From Schizochytrium sp. TIO01 (lineage: Eukaryota > Sar > Bigyra > Thraustochytrida > Thraustochytriidae): 64,000 nucleotides of DNA. This document shows, piece after piece, positions 22,275 through 30,783 of this stretch (position 1 is its first letter; the number at the start of each line of letters is the position of its first letter). The DNA lies in the NCBI GenBank assembly GCA_004764695.1, contig SMSO01000037.1, positions 1,855,747-1,919,746 of the forward strand, read 5' to 3'. The position numbers and the translations under genes were made by a program. The notes below the pieces were generated by a model that searched no databases, was not told where the DNA came from, and saw only the letters and a list, made by a program, of their open reading frames with translations.

Positions 22275-23220
22275 ATTGTCAATTTTGATCTGTCTCACTA
22301 GACTTGCCTCTGCGGCAATTGTCCATTGGGTCCTGCAATTTCGTAAGGACTATCCTCATCTAGGATCCTCTCATTTTTATATCTAATTTCTAATATCTAT
22401 TTCCATTTCTCCTCATCCTAGCTTCGAACGTTTTAATGTTGCGTATTTTCAAATTATAATTTATACGAACCTAAACTATGCACTGAAAGTTTCCAAAGCC
22501 AGTTAGGTGCATTTGTGCATTAGCACCATTGTACTGATCTCAAAAAAATGCTTTCTGATTTTCTTGTAAATGCGGGTCATTGACGAGGGTTCGGACAGGC
22601 GCTTTCAATAATTCTCATTTTCTAAGCTCTCTCTCAAGGAATGTGTCGACCAGAACTTTCTCGCCCGCCATGTTTTTAATCCAACTAGATTTTCTCACTT
22701 GCTGTACAACACTACATTCTGTTGCCTCTCGACCTCTCTTCAAACGTGGTTAGTAGCACTCTGTCCATTCGTAGCACTTCCTGAGTCACTTGTAGCAGTC
22801 TTTCGCACTAATGTTCGTTCCTTCTAACCTAAACTATAAAACTACGCTAGGTGCTATGAGCATACCCAATTAGTAGCACCACCCATTACTATCTGGTAGA
22901 TACTGCTACCTGGCATCTTTTTAGACCAAAATGGCTAATAAATCATTATAGCTGGCGAAGAAGAATGCTTCGTACAAGTCTTCAGCTGCAGAAGCAATCC
23001 CGATATCGCCTCGCAGTTGCCTCGAGAGGAAGCTGTGTGCATACTTAGTGAGTAGTGTCTCCGTCCTTCTCATCGTGATACGGGTAGGACTTGGATATTC
23101 TGAGAGAGTGTGAGTCTGTGAGGTACGGGCGTCAATCCCACTGTTGTTTGTACTTCCGGTTGCCAGGAAAGGGCGGCTTGAGCCGGCAGTGTAGACGGTG
23201 ACGAAGACTTCAAAGCAGTA
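22275..23220. promoter_or_regulatory. Spacer and promoter region of aldehyde dehydrogenase 2, with repeated GTAGCAC blocks
   Basis: 946 bp between paralogues 1 and 2. GTAGCACT occurs at 22753 and 22771, GTAGCAGT at 22792 and GTAGCACC at 22873, all on the + strand within 130 bases and 350-470 bases before the ATG. This clustering suggests a cis-element, but no factor is known for it. No ORF is supported here. Confidence 0.35.
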
Positions 23221-24684
23221 ATGCAGCAGGTTGGCAAACACTTGGCGGCGCAGGGCAGACGCGCGATGATTATTGGAGGGAGGCAAGTTGCGGGCAGTAA
23301 GGCCTTCGATGTGATCAACCCGTTCGATGAGTCCGTGGTGGGCCAGGCTCCGTCGTGCTCTCGCGAGGAGCTCGACGAAGCTGTGAAGGAAGCGCGCAAG
23401 GCATTCCCAGCGTGGTCCAGCAAGACCTTTGAGGAGCGTAAAGAATATTTGGGCAAAATGTCGCAGGTTCTCGCGGATAACGCGGATTCTCTGATTGAGC
23501 TCCTGGTGAAAGAACAAGGCAAAGGCCTCCCGCAAGCCAAAGGTGAGCTCCTCGGTAGCCAGGGGTGGCTCAAGGCCGCCATGAGGCTGGACAACCCCAA
23601 TAAACTACATGCAGAGGATGAGAAGAAGAAGATCCACAAAGTATACAGACCTTTGGGCGTGGTCGGCTGCATTACGGCTTGGAACTTCCCGCTTTCTCTT
23701 ATTCACTTCAAGATTTCCTCTGCCCTGCTTTCTGGATGCACGGTCATCGTCAAGCCCAGCGAGCACACCCCACTAGCCAGCCTTGAAGCTATTCGCTTGT
23801 TCAACGAGGTTCTTCCCCCCGGTGTCTTATCTATTGTGACCAGTGAGAAAGGAGAGCTTGGCGCATGGATGGTTGAGCACCCTGGTATTGACAAGATCTC
23901 GTTCACTGGAAGCACCCCGACTGGCAAGAAGATCATGGAGACCGCAGCGAAAACCCTCAAGCGTGTCACTCTTGAGCTTGGCGGCAACGATCCGGCCATT
24001 GTGCTCAAGGATGTAGACCCCAAGAAGGCTGCCAAGGGCCTCTTTGGCGCAGCTTTCGGTAACAGTGGTCAAATCTGCATTGCTGCCAAGCGTGTCTACG
24101 TGGATGAGGCTATTTACGAGGATACTCTTCAGGCTCTTGCTGAGATCGCCAAAAATGCACCCTTCGGCAACGGACTTGAGAAAGATGTCGTGTTCGGCCC
24201 TCTCAATAACGCGATGCAGTATGACAAGGTGCGCGAGCTTCTCATTGACGCGCTCGACAACGGCGCAGAAATGGTTTGCGGTGAAGTACCCCCTGCGCGT
24301 GGCGGCTCTTCTAAGGGCTTCATGATTAAGCCCGTGGTGCTCCGCAATGTCAAGGAGGGTATGCGCATTGTTGATGAGGAGCAGTTTGGCCCTGTGCTTC
24401 CAGTGATGTCCTACAAAACCATCGAGGAGGCAGTTGATCGGGCTAATGACTCCGAGTATGGACTTGGCGCTAGTGTGTGGACTAAGGATCTTGACAGGGG
24501 AGAGGAGATTGCTAACCAGCTCCATGCTGGCACTGTCTGGGTTAACACTCACTCTGAGATTGACGGCAGCATTGCCTTTGGAGGTGCCAAATGCAGTGGT
24601 GTGGGTTTCGAAGGTGGAGATGAGGGTCTCCTGGCCTTCATGCAGCTGCATGTCATTCGCACCAAGCGCAACGCCAAACTCTAA
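23221..24684 (+). CDS. Aldehyde dehydrogenase, paralogue 2
   Basis: 487 residues with ATG at 23221. It is closely similar to paralogue 1 along its length: INPFDESVVGQAP, YRPLGVVGCITAWNFP, KPSEHTPL, FTGSTPTGK, base Glu252 in TLELGGNDPA, nucleophile Cys286 in SGQICIAAKR and FGGAKCSGVG. All catalytic residues are present. The N-terminus is slightly longer and more basic (MQQVGKHLAAQGRRAMIIGG) than in the other two copies; it could be weakly targeting but is not a convincing presequence. Same strand as both paralogues, so tandem duplication is the simplest origin. Third-codon positions are G/C-biased as in paralogue 1. Confidence 0.95.
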   Translation: MQQVGKHLAAQGRRAMIIGGRQVAGSKAFDVINPFDESVVGQAPSCSREELDEAVKEARKAFPAWSSKTFEERKEYLGKMSQVLADNADSLIELLVKEQGKGLPQAKGELLGSQGWLKAAMRLDNPNKLHAEDEKKKIHKVYRPLGVVGCITAWNFPLSLIHFKISSALLSGCTVIVKPSEHTPLASLEAIRLFNEVLPPGVLSIVTSEKGELGAWMVEHPGIDKISFTGSTPTGKKIMETAAKTLKRVTLELGGNDPAIVLKDVDPKKAAKGLFGAAFGNSGQICIAAKRVYVDEAIYEDTLQALAEIAKNAPFGNGLEKDVVFGPLNNAMQYDKVRELLIDALDNGAEMVCGEVPPARGGSSKGFMIKPVVLRNVKEGMRIVDEEQFGPVLPVMSYKTIEEAVDRANDSEYGLGASVWTKDLDRGEEIANQLHAGTVWVNTHSEIDGSIAFGGAKCSGVGFEGGDEGLLAFMQLHVIRTKRNAKL

Positions 24685-25210
24685 GTCCTAACTTGAGTTT
24701 GCATCGCCTTTGTAAGCTTTCCACAATAATAGTTTCTTCAAATAAAAGCAGTAATAACGTTTAGATGGAGGAATTTTAGAGCCCAAGAAGTCAATTTTGA
24801 TGCCGATAATTTTCTTTCGTTTCTTTTATATTAAAAATAATATATTCTTCAGATTTAACATTGCCGTCTGGCTATACTGGCCGTGTTATTCTTTTAAAAA
24901 ATAAGGTGATTTCTTCCTATCAATTGGCGGGGTTTTCTGCTTTTAAAGAATAATAAAAATATTCATGTTGAAAAAGTTGTTTAAAAATATATATCTAATT
25001 GTAATTGAAAATAAATAAAAAATAGTTAGTTGGCCATTTTTTAAATGAACGAAGAAGATAGATTCTGGGCGAGGAGTCTTCTTCGCTCATACACTGAACT
25101 ATTTATTATGTAATGAAAACTTGCTAAACAAGTCAGGGAACATTGGTTTGCATAATTTCCAAGAAGACGACCCATTGAGTTCTTTTGAACTCACTCTACG
25201 TGAAAATTCA
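24685..25210. other. 3' flank of aldehyde dehydrogenase 2
   Basis: Very A/T-rich (for example 24820-24850 and 24950-25025). It contains the 3' UTR of the gene; no other feature is visible. Confidence 0.5.
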
Positions 25211-25692
25211 CTATATGGCACCGTTCGTGACTTCGGGTTGCGGTTGGACACTGTCCTTCCCCACCCGTTCATTGGTTGCAAGCATCTTATCCAAATATGC
25301 TTCATACATGTTGTTCAGATCGCGCACCACCTTGATTTTATCATTCTTAGTTTAAAAGGCATCCTGATTCACGTCATCGATAATATTTTCTTTCTGCTTA
25401 AAACGCTCAAACTTATCCAAAGGTTTCGAATCGGCAAGAAGCTGTTCTAGTTGATCGTGATACTTTTTGGCCTCCTCCATCATCTTGTAAACGTTGTCCA
25501 CAACATACAATTATTAGTATGGTTAATGTATCAAAGATGAGAGGCGTCATGAAGTGCGTCCACAGCCTTTTGTAAGGTGGCTTTCCGAGCTGTGTCAAGG
25601 TCCGGTTCCAGTAATTTTCTCTCGGACCAGATAATGAGAGAGGGCACAAGGGCATCGCCCTCGGCTTTGAGGTCCAATGGATTGCCGCCCAT
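25211..25692 (-). pseudogene. Decayed protein-coding remnant, family unknown
   Basis: Three protein-like segments follow one another on the minus strand. Segment 1, 25692-25531, starts MGGNPLDLKAEGDALVPS and ends at a TGA after ...DASHL. Segment 2, about 25510-25352, is in another frame, with VYKMMEEAKKYHDQLEQLL and KFERFKQKENIIDDV, ending at TAA. Segment 3 continues in the same frame, 25351-25211, with KVVRDLNNMYEAYLDKML. The charged, helical, coiled-coil-like composition and the way the pieces line up suggest one ancestral gene broken by a frameshift and a stop. I do not recognise the family. An intron between segments 1 and 2 is possible, but no good GT...AG pair was evident. Confidence 0.4.
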
Positions 25693-25740
25693 ACGTTCTA
25701 TCCCAACAGGCTCTCAAGATCTTCGAGGAATGCAAGACGG

Positions 25741-27537
25741 TGCGTTTCCATAGTTTCATATCTTTTTTATTCAGGAACGGGCCCCTTCAAAAAGAATGAT
25801 GTTTCTATAATAACTTTCGCAAGTCTGCTGCTCTCACGAGAAGTATTTGTCCACTACCCTTTGTAAAAAAATATATATGCTGCGATATGACCTTAACTGA
25901 GCTTCTCTGTGCTGCCAAAACACCACCACTGGTCAAGCTCTCAATCTCTAGCCCCAGGTGGCTATGCTATGCAAGCACTTAAAACTTGAGTAAGCTTTCT
26001 GGTACTTCATACTTTCCTAACTTGGTGAAGAGATAAACTGTCAGGATGGTACTCAGCAACGACATTTTGTCAGGTGGTTCTTGCTCGCTCAAAGCAGATT
26101 TCATTGTGAAAACTGAGCTTACCTATTATGTTTGTATAGAAGAAATCAGTTTGGCAGGCTCTCTTGCGCTTGTTCTTTAGCATCATACCTTAGCACTTAA
26201 TAGAAAGCCTCGTCGAATAAGTCTGCGAGATCAGATATGTGGGTGCTTCCTCTAATTCTTCAACACCAGCGCTCAGACAGAGCCCTGCTGCTCATTTAAC
26301 TCTCTTCGCTAGCTCATGCTGCTTATTTACTATTGAAAGCCTGGTTCTCTAAAGGCTTGCCTTGCTGGCGCAAAGGTAATAGTGCGCCCCATCGATACCA
26401 AAAGACAATCGCAAGCCTCCGCCCCTATTTTCAAAACGAGATTCGCCAAGCACATTTTGAGGTATGCTAGATAACATCAGAAAGCACGTTTCTTTCCTGC
26501 CGCTGCCAGAAGGAGGGCGTGCATCTTGAGCAGTAAGGCTTTCCAGCATCCTTTACAAATTGCAGAGACTGCCGCACATTCCCCCCTGAACACAAAATGT
26601 TCTTCAGATGGCCTCAAATGCACATGAAGCAGGCCACTATCTTTTCAAGGGCTCATTCAAAAGAGTTGCAACTACTCAGGAATTGGGCAACTTGGAAGAC
26701 GAGTATATATATTTGCAAGTGCATTAGGCCTTCTTTATTGGGACGAAGACCAAGTAAGTATCTTCTCTTCTCTCTCTTCGCTTCTCCATTTCATAATTAA
26801 TTGAAATTAAAATAATAGTAATAATAGTATTTATTATTATTTTATTTATTTTATTCTTAATATTTAGTAGAATAGAGGCAAACTCTTTTTGAACTTGGGT
26901 TATCCTGCTTTAGACGACGCTCTGATTGGGGTTTACGGGGAGTTTCAAAGAAAAGTGTTTTTTCTTGTTTAAAAAACTGTCCCAAAACCTATCGATTAAA
27001 AAAACAGCTTCGAGCTTCGCTTGGCGCAAGTAATATCAGTCGACGCCCTCACACCTGAGCACTTTGATCACCCAGCAAGTAAAAGAAGAAAGCCTATCGG
27101 GTATAAAAGGCACTTTGTGATTTGTAGGACTCTGACTTTTGGTTTGTTTTTGTTGCAATGCGCAAAGTATTTCCCGCCCTTTCTTTTCTTATCTTTTTCT
27201 TGAAAGTTTTACAAATGAAAATAGTGAATCGCACACACTAATCAGACAGTAAGATCAAAAAACGTAAAAGTTCGATAACTTATATTTCGATGTGATTGTT
27301 TCATATTAACCATATATTATGTTTAGTTAGATTATTAATAAGAAGTAGAGGTTAGATAAGAAAATGGGGAGGCCGAGGAACCGACAAGCTCCAAACACTG
27401 CAAGTGGAGCAAACCTCGAATACAAACCAGCAAAGTTCTTTCACCATCTCATTGGAAACACGCTAGTCGCTTACTTGATGCTTCAGGTGCTGACGCGTGA
27501 TTTGCGGGGGAGTATTGAAGTAATATACAGCTACTGT
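25741..27537. other. Gene-free spacer left of the IS607-type element
   Basis: Short ORFs (26349-26549 -, 26597-26800 +, 27021-27203 +, 27364-27546 +) have no recognisable domain. Strongly A/T-rich at 26800-26870. The left end of the mobile element probably lies in the last few hundred bases, but IS607 elements lack terminal inverted repeats and target duplications, so it cannot be placed. Confidence 0.45.
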
Positions 27538-27563
27538 CTAACCTAACCTAACCTAACCTAACC
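27538..27563. repeat. (TAACC)5 telomere-like short array
   Basis: Five perfect TAACC units with one extra partial unit. The opposite strand reads (GGTTA)n, a rotation of the TTAGG telomeric pentamer. It lies about 150 bases before the recognisable recombinase sequence. Far too short to be a telomere. Confidence 0.8.
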
Positions 27564-27573
27564 AAGCCCTCAT

Positions 27574-27598
27574 GTCCGACACATCCTGTGTATCGGAC
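27574..27598. other. Inverted repeat / hairpin near the left side of the element
   Basis: GTCCGA-CACA, loop TCC, TGTG-(TA bulge)-TCGGAC: a 10-bp stem with a two-base bulge, between the TAACC array and the tnpA sequence. Possible recombinase-binding or regulatory site; no direct evidence. Confidence 0.45.
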
Positions 27599-27717
27599 TG
27601 ACATCATACATTCATTCCTGCCTGTATCCAGACCTGAAACCCCAATAACTCATATATCATCCTCTTTCTCTTTCTCCTGAGTTCGTCATCCTTGTCAGAC
27701 TACCTCTCCACGCTTCA

Positions 27718-28356
27718 CAGCTCAGGCTACTCTGCAATAGGAAGTTTGGGGTCTCAGCAAGCGCCCTTCGGGGCTGGGCCGACGGCGGACGCGTGCGCTT
27801 CGCGCGCTTCCCCGGAGGCAAGCGCATCTATGTCAGCGACGATGTTGAGCGCATCTTTGATTGCGGTTCCACCGGCCGCGAGCAACGCAGCTCTGGATGT
27901 ACCGTTATCTACGCCAGAGTGTCCTCAGTCAAGCAAAAGGAGGACCTCGAACGCCAGGTTGGCGATCTCCAGCGCGCCTACCCAGATGCTTCCGCCGTCT
28001 ACAAAGACATCGGTAGCGGGGTCAATTTCAAACGCCAAGGTCTGTGCTCCCTACTGGACGCCTGTGACCGCGGCGGAATCGGCCAAGTTGTGGTCATGCA
28101 CCGCGACCAACTTGCGCGAATCGCAGTCGACCTCTTGGAACACCTTTTCGAAAGATAAAATGTCAAACTCGTGGTACACGGCCAAGATGCACATGCCGGA
28201 GACTCAGACACCTTCACCAAAGACCTCCTCGGAATCATCACCGTCTTTGTGGCATCGCATCACGGAAAACGAGCAGCGCAAAATAGACGGCGACGACGCA
28301 GCGAGGAAGAAGCGAGCTCGCACGAAGGCGCGCAAGACCATCAAGAAAGAATATAA
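27718..28356 (+). pseudogene. tnpA: IS607-family serine recombinase (TnpA), nonsense-mutated
   Basis: Frame 1 encodes an N-terminal MerR-like helix-turn-helix (FGVSASALRLWADGGRVRF, then ARFPGGKRIYVSDDV) followed by the serine-recombinase domain. That domain has the nucleophile motif YARVSSVKQ (first Ser codon 27922-27924), DIGSGVNFKRQGL and HRDQLAR. A TAA at 28156-28158 interrupts it after LEHLFER; beyond it the same frame continues with typical IS607 sequence (NVKLVVHG, LLGIITVFVASHHGKR) to a stop at 28354-28356. There is no in-frame ATG between the upstream stop at 27646-27648 and the helix-turn-helix, so a normal start is also missing. TnpA would cut and join element ends at a dinucleotide core. 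As written only readthrough would give a full protein, so I call it inactive, with decay apparently recent because little else is damaged. Confidence 0.85.
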
Positions 28357-29635
28357 CCTTGTCCGTACCAGAAAGGTTAGGGTATATCCTACTAAAGATC
28401 AACGTACACAGTTGCTTAAATGGTTTGGTGTCACTAGAAGAGCCTACAATATTGGCGTTGCGTTTCACCGAGACATGGCGAAGGGCGAGAAAGAAGCCAT
28501 CAGATTGCATCAAGAAGCGTGCATCAAAAAGGATCGTAAGACGAAGCAGGTTTTGGTAGATGAAGATGGGAATCCAAAAACACATGGGGCACTTGGTGGA
28601 GAACTGAAGGCCGTCCGATATAAAGAAAAGAATGCTGCTCCTAAATGGGTTCTCGAGGTCCCACAGGCTATCCGTGATTCCGGGATTCTGGATTTCTTCA
28701 AGGCTATTAACTCGGGACGAGCCAAAAACGAAGAACTCGCTGTACAAAAGAAAGTCCATGAGCAATCTTTTTATAAGTTTCGGACCAAGCGTGATGAATC
28801 ACAGATTTTCGAAGTGAATGCACGTACCTGGAATTTGAAGAAATCAAAGACCTCCAACTTTCTAAAAGAATTCCGAACACGTAAAGAAGAGTTCCCCGAC
28901 CAGATTTCGAACGCCATGCGTGTGCAAATGAATCGCCTTGGGCATGTCTACTTCTGCTTCTTACGAGAAGAAAAAAAGCGTCCAATGGACCAGGCACCCA
29001 AGGCGCACCATGGTGTCATTGCTCTAGACCCGGGTGTTCGCTCGTTTCAGACGATGTATGACGCCGATGGCCGCGCCATTGAATGGGGCACAGGGAAAGA
29101 TTTTAGAACCATATTCTATCTCTGTCGCCGCGTTGATAAGATCCAAAGCAGCATTGATAAAAAGAAAACTGCATCCAGTGATAAAGACAATTTCAACACC
29201 CCCTTGAAGCGCGCCTTCTATCGCGCCCAACTCAAGATCAAGAACAAGATCACTGAGATTCACCGCAAGCTCGCGCTTTGGCTTTGTGAAAATTATCGTG
29301 TTATTCTCCTGCCCAAATTCGAAACCTCTAAGATGAGCAGGAGGATGGAGCGACGGATCTCCAAGAAGTCTATTCGAATGATGTGTCGTTGGTCCCATTT
29401 TGGGTTCCGCCAGGCTCTCATTCATAAGGCTGAGATGTTCCCGTGGTGCAAGCTTGTTCTTTGCCAAGAAAGTTACACTTCCAAAACATGCAATGAGTGT
29501 GGTACCCTCCACCATAACCTCGGGGCATCCAAGATTTTCCAATGCCCTAATCCCAAGTGCAACCATGTAGCAGACCGTGATGTCCATGCCGCAAGAGGCA
29601 TCCTTTTACGCTACCTATCCAAGGACATGATTTAA
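28160..29635 (+). CDS. TnpB/Fanzor-type RNA-guided DNA endonuclease (IS607-associated, Fanzor2-like)
   Basis: 491 residues from the ATG at 28160, which overlaps the end of the tnpA frame; ATG 28187 is an alternative start. The frame is open further upstream, but that part is the tnpA shadow. The N-terminal half has the TnpB pattern KVRVYPTKDQRTQLLKWFG...RRAYN. RuvC-I is ALDPGVRSF (Asp290). At the usual RuvC-II glutamate the sequence reads LLPKFE (Pro385), and a glutamate (E437) instead precedes YTSKTC, the rearranged site associated with Fanzor-type enzymes. A C4 zinc finger follows (C444, C447, C462, C467), then RuvC-III DRDVHAARGI (Asp474). Relatives use an omega-RNA from the element's 3' end to cut matching DNA beside a short motif. 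The frame is intact and catalytic residues are present, so activity is plausible. A basic region (about residues 40-65) could aid nuclear import. Confidence 0.9.
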   Translation: MSNSWYTAKMHMPETQTPSPKTSSESSPSLWHRITENEQRKIDGDDAARKKRARTKARKTIKKEYNLVRTRKVRVYPTKDQRTQLLKWFGVTRRAYNIGVAFHRDMAKGEKEAIRLHQEACIKKDRKTKQVLVDEDGNPKTHGALGGELKAVRYKEKNAAPKWVLEVPQAIRDSGILDFFKAINSGRAKNEELAVQKKVHEQSFYKFRTKRDESQIFEVNARTWNLKKSKTSNFLKEFRTRKEEFPDQISNAMRVQMNRLGHVYFCFLREEKKRPMDQAPKAHHGVIALDPGVRSFQTMYDADGRAIEWGTGKDFRTIFYLCRRVDKIQSSIDKKKTASSDKDNFNTPLKRAFYRAQLKIKNKITEIHRKLALWLCENYRVILLPKFETSKMSRRMERRISKKSIRMMCRWSHFGFRQALIHKAEMFPWCKLVLCQESYTSKTCNECGTLHHNLGASKIFQCPNPKCNHVADRDVHAARGILLRYLSKDMI

Positions 29636-29642
29636 AAAAAAT

Positions 29643-29707
29643 CATTTCATTGAGTCGCGGGTTAGTCTAACTAATCCGCGATCGGGTCTTAGACCTACTA
29701 TGAAATG
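29643..29707 (+). ncRNA. Candidate omega-RNA scaffold 3' portion
   Basis: Begins 7 bases after the nuclease stop codon. An outer 8-bp stem (CATTTCAT 29643-29650 with ATGAAATG 29700-29707) encloses two hairpins. Hairpin 1 is a 12-bp stem with two wobbles (29654-29665 with 29671-29682, loop TCTAA). Hairpin 2 is GGTC-TTA-GACC at 29685-29695. This compact branched fold in the place where TnpB/Fanzor systems carry their guide-RNA scaffold is the main evidence. The 5' part of such RNAs usually overlaps the nuclease ORF and is not delimited here. If the scaffold ends at the outer stem, the guide would start near 29708. Confidence 0.6.
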
Positions 29708-30783
29708 CAAGTTTTGCAAATTTTGTAGTTTAAAATCTAAGAGAACTGTAGAAGAGGAATTTGCATCGGGTTTGCGACAAAAGGTTCGGACTGAGTGCTA
29801 TGGGTAGCTCGAAAAGGGTGTTGTGAACGATCTTCACGAAGATGGCAAAGAGGGCGCAGAGGGATCGATTTGGAAGCGGATTACTGCCAACCCCTTCTAA
29901 AACAACATCGAATTGAACCCTGGCAAGTGGCTGTGGCTTCTTCGCCATCGTTTCCGGTGATTTATAAAATGTCGTAAACCTGCACAGGCAGCTCCAGCTC
30001 CTCAAGTTGCAAGTTGCGCACCAATTCCAACCTCGACTTGATGATCGCTCTGCAAAACGTGAACTTCAAAGCCCGGGATAAAGGACCTGAAAGCCGCTCC
30101 GAGTCTCAATACGAAGGCTCCGGCACCGCTAGTATGACAGGCTCAGCCAGGCTCAGTTCTGGACTGTGGCGCTCCGCAGCGCGTGTTTCTTGGCTCGTCA
30201 AGTTCGTTCACATGTAGACGAATAAATCCCAGAGTGCTGGCGGTCGAGACCTCGAGCAGCTTGAAGCAAGCGACTTGCTCGCCAACCTTTTGAGATTGCG
30301 CCACAATTTGCGCATGGCATGAGCCAGCCGAATGCCAGCCGTCTCCGACAGGCTGAAGATCTGCGAACAGCATTGATTGAATTGATGGGAAAGTGCGCCG
30401 CGCTGTCTGAGCGATAGCAGTATCCAGAGTGTGCTGCTCTCTAAGGTGACATGCGCGACGGTATCCAGGTAGGAGTTCCAGGGCGACAGTAAGGTTTGGG
30501 CAGGAAATGGAGCGAAGACAGTCCGGCAGTGCGGGATATCCATACTGGCAATAGCAGCTCGAAGGGGAAACCCTATTAGAGAACTCGCCCGGAGAGGACG
30601 ACCTGGTTGCAGTTGAGTCGAGCGAGGTGCTTGAGCAAGCAAGCAAGCAAACACGGAACTTGCAAAGCGTGAGAAAGGGCGAATTGATAAAGGCAGCAGA
30701 AGAATTGGAACGCAGAGGGAAGATAGTAGAGGGGAGGTAACAAGGGGATTTGAGCAGAAGAAGCAAAAGCAGCAACAGCAATC
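29708..30783. other. Spacer right of the element; upstream region of aldehyde dehydrogenase 3
   Basis: No gene supported. 30140-30780 contains several overlapping ORFs on both strands with no recognisable domain. The promoter of paralogue 3 should lie within the last few hundred bases. Confidence 0.45.

Larger units (their letters stand above)
27538..29707 (+). mobile_element. IS607-type element with broken tnpA and TnpB/Fanzor-type nuclease (ends approximate)
   Basis: The order is serine-recombinase gene (tnpA) then TnpB-like nuclease gene, overlapping and on the same strand, as in IS607 transposons. A structured 3' segment follows the nuclease stop codon. The interval given runs from the TAACC repeat to the end of that structure. 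The true ends are not determined, because this family has no terminal inverted repeats and makes no target-site duplication. IS607 elements are bacterial, but relatives with TnpB/Fanzor2 genes are known in protists and giant viruses, so horizontal arrival is likely. It sits between aldehyde dehydrogenase paralogues 2 and 3. Confidence 0.85.

Noticed and set aside
21336-22298. 320-codon ORF antisense to aldehyde dehydrogenase 1
   Set aside because: Shadow created by G/C-biased third positions of the real gene; a similar one lies antisense to paralogue 2 at 23827-24651.
27364-27546. 60-codon ORF left of the IS607-type element
   Set aside because: It has an ATG but no recognisable motif and ends inside the TAACC array; no evidence that it belongs to the element.
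27692-28159. N-terminal extension of the nuclease reading frame
   Set aside because: The frame is open upstream, but it only overlaps tnpA in another phase, starts with TTG and has a Ser/Ala/Pro composition typical of a shadow. The nuclease homology begins after 28260.
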